Below are positions 11,020-21,238 of a stretch of DNA of 64,000 nucleotides, piece by piece (position 1 is the stretch's first letter; each line of letters starts with the position of its first letter). Under the pieces are notes generated by a model. It searched no databases. It worked only from the letters and a program-made list of their open reading frames with translations, and had not been told where the DNA came from. Position numbers and translations under genes: made by a program. The stretch is from the NCBI RefSeq assembly GCF_025398315.1, contig NZ_JAODOQ010000001.1, positions 3,844,001 through 3,908,000 on the forward strand, given 5' to 3'. The DNA comes from Shewanella phaeophyticola. Lineage in GTDB: Bacteria > Pseudomonadota > Gammaproteobacteria > Enterobacterales > Shewanellaceae.

Positions 11020-14000
11020 TTATTGCCCGACCTCACGCCAATAAATGATTCGATCATGGCCTCGGTAGCGTCCAAAAAAAGCACTCGCTCTTGGGTCATA
11101 TAATACGCTTGAACTTGTGTCGTCCCAATTCCAATACCACTTGAGCCAATCGTCAACTTGTAATGGGGCTGCCACTTGACCACGATATGCATCAGAACCT
11201 GTGTTTTGCCATAATAAAGTGAGTTGACCAGCGCTCACCGTACTGTCGCCATCACTGCGAATAACCGTTTGATTTGACGCCAATACCGGATCGTAAACCT
11301 CAGTGCCATCAAGTGAATCGGTAACTTGGCTACAATTGTCGCTGGTATTGATTATCCATCCTGCACCATTCCAATATTGGGCATAGGTTGGCATGCGTAA
11401 TATTTCGGTTTCTGGGCCAAAGGTATTGTCCATAACGATTCGCCCGTGACGAAAATCTTGTGTCGATATCTGTTTTGCATTGCAAGTACCATTGTCGGCA
11501 CAAATATCACTGCTATCAGCGCGCATATCCGGCACGTTAACAAATGAAATGTCTGTGTCGTTATCAGCAACCTGCACACCAATATCTAATTGACTAAAAG
11601 TAGCCATCAACACCTGGCGCAAGGGTACGGCTCAGCTCCGCTTGATACGTTATGCCCACATTCGCCTCACCTAAACTCCACGAACTCGCATCAATAGGTA
11701 AAGCGCTTAAGCGGCTGCTTAAATCAACGCCATCATTAAGATTCTCTCCAACTAAACTGGCTGTGGCTTTAGCAAAAGCGCCCTGATAGTTTTGGGTAAT
11801 ATTGTCAGCAGTATTGTAAGCAGTTAAGGTCAGCGTTAAATCAAAGGGTTGATCCATATAGGTAAAACTACCGCAACTTGGCAACACACTTGAGCTGCTA
11901 ACCGCAAAGCTGTCTGGCACAAAGCGGCCGATATTGGCTGATTCAGCAAGCGGGATATCATAAAAGCTTGACCCTAAATAAGGGCTTGGAGGATTGGCGG
12001 TAAATGTAAATACGCCGACCTCGGTTACCGACTGAGTCACGGTATTGCTGTTGGTCGTTTGTGCAACATGATTGTATTTTGTGGTACCAACATCGCCTAA
12101 TATACCGCCTGATGGCGCCACCAATTGATGTCCTAAAACAATGTCATCCTGGGCATAATTGGGCGTATTGATGTTATCGCAATAATCAGTATCGGAGTCA
12201 GACTCCCAAGCTTTACCTTGAATAATTAAATCAAACGATTCGCCCGCTTTTTTGTATACATCACAACTGCTGTTACCCGCTGAACATTCTGCAACGCTGT
12301 CTTTAGGTGTGATGCATAACCCAACAGGAAAGCTCACAAATGAATCAGAACCTAACATCACCAACCCGGCTTCATCGTCAGTACCGGTGTACTGAGCATC
12401 GAGTTGCATATTGCCTGCATCAGGGTAGTTAACATCAATATTTGCCGTGCCTGTGGCATCAAAATCTAACGCTATTGATGTGGCCGCTGAGCTTTGTGTA
12501 CCCACTGTCGTGTCGTTTACGGTAACGGATTGGGCATTGACCGGCGATGTAGGCGCCAGATAAGTACTCCAAAAGCTGACGCTTTTAGTTGTGTCTGCAA
12601 ATGTTGGTACACATTCTAAGGTTTCACCGGAGGTTTTAACCGCACTGATTGAAATATTACCCGTAGGTTTGTTTGCTAGCTTGTCTGGCACATCAAAAAT
12701 AAAGCCACTGTCGGCAAAGACTAAATCACAGTTTGCAGCCGTTGCTGAGCCGCCATTAATACGACAAAGCGTTTCACTAAACGCTTTGGTACTTGGGGTT
12801 GAACCAGAAACCCCCAACGTTACCGTGCCAGCGGTGTTCTGCCTTAATTGTAAATCTGCTTTTTCCCCACCAGAGAAGGTCACAACGTTACCACCCACCC
12901 AGCCACCATTAGTCACGCTTGCAGGCGTTAGTGTAGCGGTAACACTGTCATTAACCGTCTCTGTACAATCTGCATTAGCACAAGCTTTAATGGATAAGGT
13001 TTTAGGAGTACAGGTTAGCCCTGTACCTGAATACGAATACTCAAAATGATCAATTTGCACACCGATGGGACTAGATTTTAATGCACATATTTCAACATTA
13101 TCAATTTCATGAATATTCGTTGCTCCGCCTGTAGACCCAGTTAAAGACAATAAAAAACTCTCAGGTAAAGCAGCTTGGCTTGTAAAAGACGCAGCATCAA
13201 ATTCTGAAATAAGTTCAACAAATCCACTGCCGCTATCGCGTTCAACTTTAACTAATGATTGACTGGCAATTTGTGAGTCAACAGTAATGCGATAACGGTG
13301 GGCGGGTGAGACATTATTGTCGTCAACAGTTGGCGATAAGCACTCACCACTCGTATTGGTGGTACCATTTGAGCAAGTACCACGTAAATAAGGGTAACCC
13401 GATGTGCCAGAGCCAGAGCCCCTAATGGCAACCGATTGTTGACGACGCCCTGGCCACCCGAGCCACCTTCTCTTGAAAAGTTACCATATTCATCAATACC
13501 AAAACCTAACCAACCACCTGCAAAACCATCTTGATTTGAGCGAGCGCCATAACCTAACGGCCTCCATAAGCGCCTGCTTGAGGGGTAATCGAGCTATCTG
13601 ACAACACAAAAGCAATACCATCAGCACCGGTGCCATTATAAGCATAATGATCAAATTCGATGGTGACGTAATTGTCTGTTGCAGGAAAAAGGCGTTGATA
13701 AGTTGACGAAGTGGCTTGACTTGTCGCCGCTTGAGTCACTTGTAAACGATTACTCACAATGGATGGCGTAAAGCTGCCTCGACTAGTGGAGACAACCCAG
13801 TCATCCCCAAGATCTGTACGATCAAAATTATCCGTAAAACATTGGAATACCGGCTCAACGTTTTCAAAAGCAACAAAGCTGTAATTTTCCCAACGATGTT
13901 TACGGTCATTATCTTTATAAGTATCTTCATCAACGACCATACTTACCGTGTCGTTAGTGAGCTTACAACGACGAAGCCAGCCGCCATCACCACCTAAGCG

Positions 14001-15595
14001 ACTATTCTTGCCTGCGACCAATGTAGGGGTATCAGTAAAGCCTTCTAACGTTGTGGTGATTCCACATTGATATTCAATATCTTTGGTACCACTAGCAGTA
14101 AACGTTTGCGCTTGGCCAAAATGATAATTTGTGTCAACACCATTCAATATCATGGTACCGCTAGCCGCGTTCAACGATAAATAGCTAATGGTTTCATTTG
14201 CAATTTGGCTGTTATTTAAACCTCCCGGCAGGCATTGTTCATTATTTCTATCGTAAACTTCAGACGTATCTAATCCAAGTTGAATCCCTGTACTCGTAGT
14301 CTCTGATGTACTGGTAAACCAACAATTATTATTTTGAGTTTGTATTTGGTTTAACACCACATTTTGAGTTGAGGGCAACGTCACTGGCGTATAAGGTTCG
14401 CTAGAACCAAATATAGCCTGATCATAATCAACCGAACCAGCAATTAATGTGATGTCGTCAGTTAAGTCATAGGTACCCGCTGTGACCGCAATCCAATGCA
14501 CTTCAGGCATTTCAGTCGATTTAACATAGCGGTTACTAGGTGATTCAGCCTCTTGCTGTGACCAAGTAAAACCTTGATTAGAAATACTATCAAGGAATAC
14601 CGAAGCAGTAGCTATCACTGTTATCATCTTCGATGGTCGGCATTAAGAAAACTAACGGAGTGACATCATCAGGAAAAGCACTGTCAAACGTGATGCTTTT
14701 GCTGGATGCTTTACCATATTGAATGTGAAATTCCGGCTGGGGGGTGACAATTGTGCAATCTGGGACAGTGGTAATACTAGACACTTTATCATCAAAGGTG
14801 ACAGTACTATTGCCCTCTAGCGTTACTGTACTTGCTGTTAATGCCCCATTCAAACTTGCGCTACCATTAATGGTCGCATTACCCTCTGCAAATACATAGG
14901 CATTAAGTTCTGCACTTCCATTGAGTACAAAGTCGCCATAGCTGTAAATAACAAAGCGTTCGGCGTCATTGATTAGCGTTAGATCTTGATGTTGATAATC
15001 ATTTTTAATAAAAAAAATAACAGTTCCTGTGGTTGGAAACTCTAATTCCACACCATGGTTTATGGTTAAGGTTTCAATCCAATATTGTCCAGACGATAAC
15101 ACTAATTTACCTGATGATGCCGTCAAAGACTTCATTTTATAAATACCATCCTCTGTATCAAAAGTCAGCGTTCTGTCGCTACCACCGTCTAACTCAATAT
15201 CGCCATACTCGCCTTGTGCAACAGTAAGGCTAGGTTCAGACCATGTAGGAGGTCCCTATTTCTTGAACGCTAGCTGAAGTACATTGACTGAAGTCCGGTT
15301 GATCAGTGGGTATAGCCGCTATGGGGGATGATGCCTTACAATTTTTCGCATTATTATTATCTGGAACACAAGATTTCTCTTGTTCGTTAACTGTAGAAGC
15401 TGGCAACTGGCCATTGGTTGGGGCATTATATAATCGCGCTCCACTCGCTATATCGATAGAGGCAATACTACCATGAGCATTAAGCCCCTCGATAAAACTG
15501 CTTTCCCAACTAGCCATCAATGGGAGGCTCGTTAAACAAACACTAAAACTGAGCAATAACTTTAACAACAAGCCCGCAGTTTTACTTTTAAACAT
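11020..15595 (-). CDS. mshQ: MSHA biogenesis protein MshQ, very large, five frameshifts
   Basis: The last gene of the MSHA cluster encodes a large exported protein thought to be surface- or pilus-associated. From the ATG at 15595 a signal peptide is visible (about 25 residues ending LPLMA). The joined product is about 1,525 residues. The N-terminal third contains a stretch of short beta repeats (VLNGSAELNAYVFAEGN type), the middle has a lectin/LamG-like jelly-roll segment ending in GGWLGFGIDEYGNF and VAIRGSGSG, and the C-terminal half matches the long Cys- and Thr-rich MshQ tail. The frame changes near 15250, 14610, 13555, 13447 and 11597, the last at a TTTT run. The protein sequence on either side of each break is continuous, so this is one gene. 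It could be a decaying gene, but breaks of the same kind occur across the window. Confidence 0.85.
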
Positions 15596-15602
15596 CTGTA
15601 AA

Positions 15603-16058
15603 TTAATTCCCACGTGCTTCTACCTCCACTTGGCGACTCACTCGTAAACAGGTCGAGCTACTCGAGTCTCCAGCACAATCACCGGTTTCGCATACCGCTA
15701 CACTATTAATTCTATATTGAGTCACACCACTGACACTGGCAGCATTACAACTAATGCTAACGGTACAACTGTGAAATCCCACCGCGTTGCTCGGTGGTGT
15801 CCAAGTTGAAGCCACATCGGTACATGTTGCTGCACTGCCATCAAGCGGGAACAACTGTGCTAAAGCGGCATCTGCACCACTGTTAGCACTAAATAATGCT
15901 CGAGTGCCCCATACTTCCATATTAACCGACTCATCGGCATCGCCGACGATGCGAATTAAACTGGCGGCAATAACAAACATCACCGTAATCACAAAAATAC
16001 CGATGATTAATGCGCTGCCGCGTTGAGAATGTTGAGCTAACTGATACTTAGGGAACAT
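15603..16058 (-). CDS. mshP: MSHA biogenesis protein MshP
   Basis: A 151-residue pilin-like minor protein. The N-terminus has a basic leader followed by a hydrophobic helix (GSALIIGIFVITVMFVIAASLIRI, given here only by its first residues GSALIIGIF), like PilX-type minor pilins. Three Cys pairs in the C-terminal half may form disulfides. The ATG lies inside the 3' end of mshO, overlapping it by 11 bases, and the stop lies 7 bases before the mshQ ATG. It is intact, unlike both its neighbours. Confidence 0.85.
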   Translation of the reverse strand: MFPKYQLAQHSQRGSALIIGIFVITVMFVIAASLIRIVGDADESVNMEVWGTRALFSANSGADAALAQLFPLDGSAATCTDVASTWTPPSNAVGFHSCTVSISCNAASVSGVTQYRINSVAVCETGDCAGDSSSSTCLRVSRQVEVEARGN

Positions 16059-16874
16059 TCATCACCTGCACTTGATGTTGATATTGAAACGTCTCACCAT
16101 TAACCGCAAACAGTGGCTGTATATGCACAATGGCGTTAGTCACTAATGTCGCCGGTGTTAAAATAATTGCAGGATTGGTACTTAAGTTATTCGCTACATT
16201 TTGGCCATTAGCACCCCTGCGCCCATTGTTGTTGGCGTGGGTTGAGTGGCCAGATAACCATAGTTTTGATAGAGCCGCAATTCAACCGTACTCGCAGAGG
16301 TAACAAAGCAATAACTTAACGGGCTATCGGCGACATATAAACGCATAAGCGGCGAAGCTTCAGTAAAGCGAACTGATTGGGTTAAAGTTATGGTCAGTTG
16401 ATCACCCGCTTCAGCCACACTTTGCACAGTAAATCGTTTTGCCGTTGTCCCTTGAGGGTTGTATACCTCAGCATTGGTTAACGGGTAAATCAGCGTAGAC
16501 TGCCCTGCACTAATCGGCCTAATGCTTTTAATTGCGGTAAGGCTATTGCGCGCAGTCTCTGGTACAAAAGGTGCGTCAAGGTAAGAAGTACTGGCTGAAA
16601 TGGGTAGTAATTCAATACATTGATAACTGCCATCTGTGGCTGTGAGCACTCTGATACTGTTAGGCACTGCACGACGAATGTCTCTGGTCATTCGTTCTAT
16701 TCCAAAGCGGCTCTGGCTCAATACTTGATCGACCGCACTGGATTCAACAAAAATACGGGTGCCAAAAATCACAAAACTGCTGACGCCAACAATCACAATG
16801 CCCAAAATCAAAATCACAGTCACCATTTCGATTAAGGTAAATCCGGCTGTTTTTGCTTGTGAATATCGCGCCAT
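16048..16874 (-). CDS. mshO: MSHA minor pilin MshO, frameshifted near the C-terminus
   Basis: A type IV prepilin-like protein with the class III-style leader MARYSQAKTAG followed by FTLIEMVTVILILGIVIVG. The main frame stops at 16194 after GVLMAKM, but a one-base shift at the TTTT/GGCC region near 16200 continues with QNVANNLSTNP and ends NVP at 16048, a natural MshO-like C-terminus. The full product is about 275 residues. Its ATG overlaps the mshD stop (TAATG), and its true end overlaps mshP. The role is as a minor pilin in assembly of the MSHA pilus. Confidence 0.88.
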
Positions 16875-17398
16875 TAGTAGTTACTCCTTACCGTTTGGTA
16901 AGTAATCACTTCACTGCTGGGTGTAGTGACATCGACAGTAATCAGTTTTTCCGCTTGCGTGGTATCAAGGTAGCTCACCGTAACGGCTAATTTAAAGCCG
17001 GGGTAAGCTTGCGCATAGGTTTGGCTTGAGTCGAGCATATTGCTGGTTTCATTCAGCCCGTGGTAATCATCAACATCATTAAATGCATCCCGGCTTTCAC
17101 CGTCATTACCCATTGATGTCGAACAGGTTAACCCTGCACTTGCATTACAGGATGGGACACCGCCATTAGCATTGGTGTTTTGATCATAACGTTTGCCCCA
17201 AATCTCATTCATTACCGAATGAGCAAGCTCAGCCGATCTCACTCGTTGTAACGTAGCCGATGCTTTATCTGCTTGGGGGAACAACATGCTGGTCAACATG
17301 ACGATTGCAACAGCAATGACCATCATGCCAATAACCAATTCGATTAAGGTAAAGCCCTTAATGCGCCGAGTAGGCTGACACTGAAGCTTATTGCGCAT
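16874..17398 (-). CDS. mshD: MSHA minor pilin MshD
   Basis: A prepilin with leader MRNKLQCQPTRRIKG and the N-methylation site FTLIELVIGMMVIAVAIVM. I chose the ATG at 17398, which overlaps the mshC stop by 11 bases. A longer upstream frame adds 18 residues with no pilin features. The mature protein is about 160 residues with two Cys near the middle (PSCNASAGLTC). It belongs to the mshC-D-O-P-Q run of minor pilins downstream of the major pilin. Confidence 0.88.
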   Translation of the reverse strand: MRNKLQCQPTRRIKGFTLIELVIGMMVIAVAIVMLTSMLFPQADKASATLQRVRSAELAHSVMNEIWGKRYDQNTNANGGVPSCNASAGLTCSTSMGNDGESRDAFNDVDDYHGLNETSNMLDSSQTYAQAYPGFKLAVTVSYLDTTQAEKLITVDVTTPSSEVITYQTVRSNY

Positions 17399-17867
17399 AA
17401 ATGTACCCCTCTGACTCCACCGCGATTGCGAGGCTTTCATCTGCCACTGCATTAAAGCAATGACCAGAACATGCAGGAGAAATCATTCGCCCAAGGCTGT
17501 CAAAGGTAATTGAAAACACCTGACTGGCATCACTGGCTAGGGTGATATAAGCATTGGCACTAAAGCTTTGCGTTTGTTCCTCGCGAAGCAAATCGCTACA
17601 ACTGTTACCAATGCGGTCATTAAAATAACGCAAGGTATAACCGCTGGCGCTGACATCGAGTTGATAGCATTGATCGGTATTTTGTATGGCTTTTAACTGT
17701 ACGTGTCTTAACTCGCTAATAAACTCATTACGTAAAGTGAAAGCACTGTAGGATGAAACAGAAAAGAGACGCGGTAACACCGCCACGGCAATAATACCAA
17801 TCAAGATAATGGTGGTGACTAATTCAACTAGGGTAAAGCCAAGTTGAACCTTGCGCTGCTGACTCAC
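17388..17867 (-). CDS. mshC: MSHA minor pilin MshC
   Basis: A prepilin with the mature N-terminus FTLVELVTTIILIGIIAVAVLP. I favour the GTG at 17867, which gives a short basic leader (MSQQRKVQLG) and is preceded by AGAGGG about 10 bases upstream. Alternatives are an ATG at 17900 and a TTG at 17915, which would give unusually long leaders. The C-terminus carries a Cys pair (SPACSGHCF), as in many minor pilins. It is separated from mshA by about 225 bp that contain a strong terminator, so mshC-Q may depend on readthrough or on a separate promoter. Confidence 0.85.
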   Translation of the reverse strand: MSQQRKVQLGFTLVELVTTIILIGIIAVAVLPRLFSVSSYSAFTLRNEFISELRHVQLKAIQNTDQCYQLDVSASGYTLRYFNDRIGNSCSDLLREEQTQSFSANAYITLASDASQVFSITFDSLGRMISPACSGHCFNAVADESLAIAVESEGYIYAQ

Positions 17868-18050
17868 GTAGATGATACCCTCTATTTCGCCACTAAACAT
17901 TTTGACACTAGCCAAACTAAACCATAAGAGTGTCAGAGGCTTATACTAGTCGATCCAGTATGGCAAAAACAGCCAATATTGTCTGCTTATTTGTGTATTC
18001 ACGCTGTTAGCCATTGGAGTAAAGGCTGATTATTTATTGCTAAAAACTCA

Positions 18051-18076
18051 AAAAAAAACCTGCCGAAGCAGGTTTT
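18051..18076 (-). terminator. Terminator after the major pilin gene mshA
   Basis: On the minus strand AACCTGC pairs with GCAGGTT around the tetraloop TTCG, and the hairpin is followed by a run of about nine T. It lies 18 bases past the mshA stop. UUCG loops are very stable, so this should end most mshBA transcripts and also protect their 3' end. Confidence 0.85.
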
Positions 18077-18093
18077 AGTAATTTACTAATATA

Positions 18094-18585
18094 TTAGCAT
18101 TTGTCAGGATCTGTTTCTGCAACATAAGTTGGTAACGTATTTGCGTCTGCAGCATCTTTATAAACCAAAGTGCAAGTATCTGGAGCGCCACGTTGGTAAA
18201 TTGTAACTTCACCATCTGTTGTGTCATCAATAATCCAATCATTGGTACCGGAATCAACAGCAGCAAGAGCATCAAATGTAACATCTAATGCCTCCTCTAA
18301 ATCACTTTGTTTTGCTTTCATGTAGCCATAAACAATGTTCAAATCTTCAGTACCAGAACCAATATCTAAAGTTTCTGTTTCATCACCTTCTTTGCCAGCC
18401 AAAGCAGCCTTAGAATAAACCAAAGTATTAGCACCTTGAATCGACGCTTTTAAGCCACTTAACGCAGAAACTCGTGCATCGCCCTGCAAGTTTATAAATT
18501 TAGGCGCTGCTGTTACCGCTAAAATACCGAGAATAATGATCACAACCACTAATTCGATTAACGTAAAACCTTGTTGCTTTTGCAT
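18094..18585 (-). CDS. mshA: MSHA major pilin MshA
   Basis: The major subunit of the mannose-sensitive hemagglutinin pilus, used for surface attachment. It is 163 residues with the short leader MQKQQG and mature FTLIELVVVIIILGILAVTAAPKF. The C-terminus has a disulfide pair (DTCTLVYKD and the terminal DPDKC), as in type IVb pilins. The start is supported by TAGAGG before the ATG. The gene lies 71 bp after mshB and is followed directly by a strong terminator, consistent with high expression of this subunit. Confidence 0.95.
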   Translation of the reverse strand: MQKQQGFTLIELVVVIIILGILAVTAAPKFINLQGDARVSALSGLKASIQGANTLVYSKAALAGKEGDETETLDIGSGTEDLNIVYGYMKAKQSDLEEALDVTFDALAAVDSGTNDWIIDDTTDGEVTIYQRGAPDTCTLVYKDAADANTLPTYVAETDPDKC

Positions 18586-18656
18586 ATAAAAATACCTCTA
18601 TTAAAATAAATCTCTATCCATTTATGAATGGATCAATCGATTGGGTGGTTAACAAA

Positions 18657-19262
18657 TTAGTTGTTGCTAAAAGCAACCACTTGTCCAGTACCTGGGTTGT
18701 ATGTCACGCCTTTGGCACCAGAAGTGGTTAAATCTGGTGTTGGTGTAGCTACACCACTTGTGTCATCTAAAGTTAATGACGCGACTTGATGGTATACACA
18801 CACATCAAGGTTGTTTACGGTTACGCCATCAATACTGGTTGATGAGCCACCCGAACCACCTTGCACACTCACGGTATAACGTACATCGCTTGCATCTTGA
18901 TTAACTAATACGTTTCTTGGCGCATTTTGTAATACCGAGTCAAACACTTCTTGGCATCGAGTGGTATTCATCGCTGTTGCACTGGTATTGGTTGTGCCCG
19001 TTGGGAAACCAAAACGCGAGTCTAATGATATGGTTGTTCCATCGAGAACCACGCTCGTGTTACGACGACCATCAACTTCCCACTGTGCACGCACAAAACT
19101 CACTGCGGTTGCTAAACCACCCGCAACACCATCTACGCTCGCATCTTCTGCATCGTCGGTTACATTTAAAAAGCGAGGAATAGCGGTTGCCGCTAACAGT
19201 CCCAAAATCACAATCACAATAACCAACTCGATTAATGAAAAACCTTGTTGTTTAACTTTCAT
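18657..19262 (-). CDS. mshB: MSHA pilin-like protein MshB
   Basis: A 201-residue prepilin with leader MKVKQQG and mature FSLIELVIVIVILGLLAATAIPRF. GAGG lies six bases before the ATG. The C-terminal half has two Cys (NTTRCQEV and DVCVYHQ) and Ser/Gly/Thr-rich loops. It directly precedes mshA and is probably co-transcribed with it. Its leader region contains three 12-bp tandem repeats listed separately. Function as a minor pilin or initiation subunit is inferred from the family. Confidence 0.9.
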   Translation of the reverse strand: MKVKQQGFSLIELVIVIVILGLLAATAIPRFLNVTDDAEDASVDGVAGGLATAVSFVRAQWEVDGRRNTSVVLDGTTISLDSRFGFPTGTTNTSATAMNTTRCQEVFDSVLQNAPRNVLVNQDASDVRYTVSVQGGSGGSSTSIDGVTVNNLDVCVYHQVASLTLDDTSGVATPTPDLTTSGAKGVTYNPGTGQVVAFSNN

Positions 19263-19302
19263 AATACCTCACTCATTTAAATGTATTTGCAACAAAAATA
19301 AC

Positions 19303-19338
19303 ACTCTTGCTGCTACTCTTGCTACTAATCTTGCTACC
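19303..19338. repeat. Three 12-bp imperfect tandem repeats in the mshB leader
   Basis: Three consecutive 12-base units on the plus strand: ACTCTTGCTGCT, ACTCTTGCTACT and AATCTTGCTACC. They lie 41-76 bases upstream of the mshB start, between mshF and mshB. A fourth, partial copy of the GGTAGCA core on the minus strand lies just beyond. The regular spacing, close to one helical turn, could mark a binding region for a regulator of the mshBA promoter, but no family is recognised. Confidence 0.7.
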
Positions 19339-19410
19339 CAAAAGTGCTACCATAACTCGTCAGATATTAGCAGCTTATTAGAATTTTAACACTTAAGGTA
19401 GACTTTTTTA

Positions 19411-19989
19411 CTACTCAGCCGTTAAATAAATAATTCTGCCAGTTTGTAACTGATAGCTTAAACTGGTTTGATTGGCAGAAGTAAAACGACAGACTTTGTC
19501 TTCTGCTTGATAAACCACCTTTAACTCTAACTCATTTACGTCTATTGCCAGCAATTGCAGCCATAGACGCTTACAACCATCCTCATCATAGGTTTCAACC
19601 AAAGGCCAACCGCTTGATGACAATTGAATCCAATTGTTAGTACCCATTAATTCAGCTTCGGTATTATCTATTTGCGCTGAAGTTTCCAATCGTCCATTTT
19701 TTGACGATTTGTCATTAGTATCTTGTTTATCTAGCACATTGGGTGCCACATTGTACCAAGACAACAACATTTTGTTCGGCCTTCCTGAGGCTAACCATTG
19801 GCTGCGTACCATAGCTAAGACATTTAAAAGTCGGTTATGTTCAAAAGCTAAGCCTTGGCTGGTTAAATTGGGCGCAGTATTGATGAAGCGGCCACCTAAA
19901 ATGCCCACCAAAATAATTAACACCACAATTGCAATCACCTTGCCATAGACTTTAAGTAAGTCATCATCGGCTTTTTGCTGACTTAACAT
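19411..19989 (-). CDS. mshF: MSHA biogenesis protein MshF
   Basis: A 192-residue membrane-anchored protein with one N-terminal hydrophobic helix (about residues 16-34, VIAIVVLIILVGILGG) but no prepilin cleavage motif. The rest is predicted periplasmic, with two Cys (DGCKRLW and KVCRF). Its position between mshG and mshB and its length match MshF. No enzymatic motif is visible, and its exact role in pilus assembly is not known to me. Confidence 0.85.
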   Translation of the reverse strand: MLSQQKADDDLLKVYGKVIAIVVLIILVGILGGRFINTAPNLTSQGLAFEHNRLLNVLAMVRSQWLASGRPNKMLLSWYNVAPNVLDKQDTNDKSSKNGRLETSAQIDNTEAELMGTNNWIQLSSSGWPLVETYDEDGCKRLWLQLLAIDVNELELKVVYQAEDKVCRFTSANQTSLSYQLQTGRIIYLTAE

Positions 19990-20021
19990 ACTGTTACCTA
20001 ATAAGCCAAAGGCGCTGTAAT

Positions 20022-21236
20022 TTAACCACCTTTAACCACTTTTAGCATGTCCCACATCGGTAAATAGATACCTAGCGCAAGAATTAATACGATAACCGCG
20101 ACAAATCCGATTAAAATAGGCTCTAATTTGGCGGTCAAGTTTTTTAAGTCGTAGTCGACTTCGCCCTCATAAAAGTCAGCGGCATCATTTAATAACTGAT
20201 CAATTTGGCCGGTTTCTTCACCCACAGCGACCATTTGCAACACTAAAGGCGTAAACAAATGGCTACTATTTGAAACCCTTAGCATCGATTCACCTGACTC
20301 AATACCACGGCGCATCCCCACAATTTTGTCGTGCATATAAGCGTTATCAACCGCATCAGCAACCAAACTTAATGCTTGAGTCATGGGCACGCCGGCACTG
20401 AGCATCATTGAAAAGCTTCGGCAATAACGCGACAAAGTAGAGCGCTCAATTATCGACCCCACCACAGGAATATGTAACTTCCATAAGTCCCATTGTTGTT
20501 GCCCTTTATCGGTATGGTGCCAATAACGGATCCCGACAATGACCCCAATTAACACCACCAGCATATGTGGCCAATAATTCACAAATAGATTAGAGGTGTT
20601 GATGAGGATTTTAGTGACCTAAGGTAAATCCGCCCCAAAGCGCGAAAACATATCGGCAAACTTTGGGATCACCATAATATTGAGGATCACCATCGCGATG
20701 GTAATCGCAATAAGGACAAAGATAGGGTAACGCATTGCCGCTTTAATACGGCGACGAGTTTCTTGCTCTCGCTCAATATAATGCGACAGCTGAATAAATG
20801 CATCTTCCAATTTACCGGTGTTTTCACCCACGTGGATCATCGACACAAACAACGAATCAAACACATCGGGATGCTGGTTCATCGCAGAAGATAAAGGTCT
20901 GCCCGAGGTTAATTGTTCAGATATATCATCTAATGCCTGCTTCATTCGATGTGAATGTGTGGTCTCAGACAAACCTGCAATGGCGCGTAAAATAGGAATA
21001 CCTGAACGCGTTAATGAGTACATTTGGCGAGTAAATATTTGTAACTCTTCTAATGATACTCGGCTCTGAAACAATGCCATTGAAAACGATTGTTTAACCT
21101 TAATTTCATTTAGCTCTAACGGAATAATACCGCGTGACAATAATAAATCTGCCGCAGCACTTTCATCGGCAGACTCCACTTGAGCTGTCACCGCTTTCCC
21201 CTGAGCGTTTCGTCCTCGATATTGATACGTTGGCAT
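20022..21236 (-). CDS. mshG: MSHA inner-membrane platform protein MshG, in-frame amber stop
   Basis: A GspF/PilC-family platform protein of about 405 residues that couples the MshE motor to pilus assembly. Both T2SSF repeats are present: FTRQMYSLTRSGIPILRAI in the first half and YCRSFSMMLSAGVPMTQAL in the second, each followed by membrane helices. Codon 206 is TAG (20619-20621) in the same frame as both halves, where an amino acid such as Leu or Trp would be expected after GADLP. This is a base substitution, not an indel. TGG to TAG or TTG to TAG would each explain it. The ATG lies two bases after the mshE stop. Confidence 0.9.
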
Positions 21237-21238
21237 CG

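Noticed and set aside
12591..13049. 152-residue plus-strand ORF opposite mshQ
   Set aside because: Antisense shadow of a continuous mshQ reading frame, with no start signal or known domain.
11020..15595. mshQ as several separate small genes
   Set aside because: The fragments join into one protein with continuous MshQ-like sequence across each break.
18961..19389. 142-residue plus-strand ORF across mshB and its leader
   Set aside because: Antisense to the pilin coding sequence; composition is that of a shadow frame and no upstream signal is seen.
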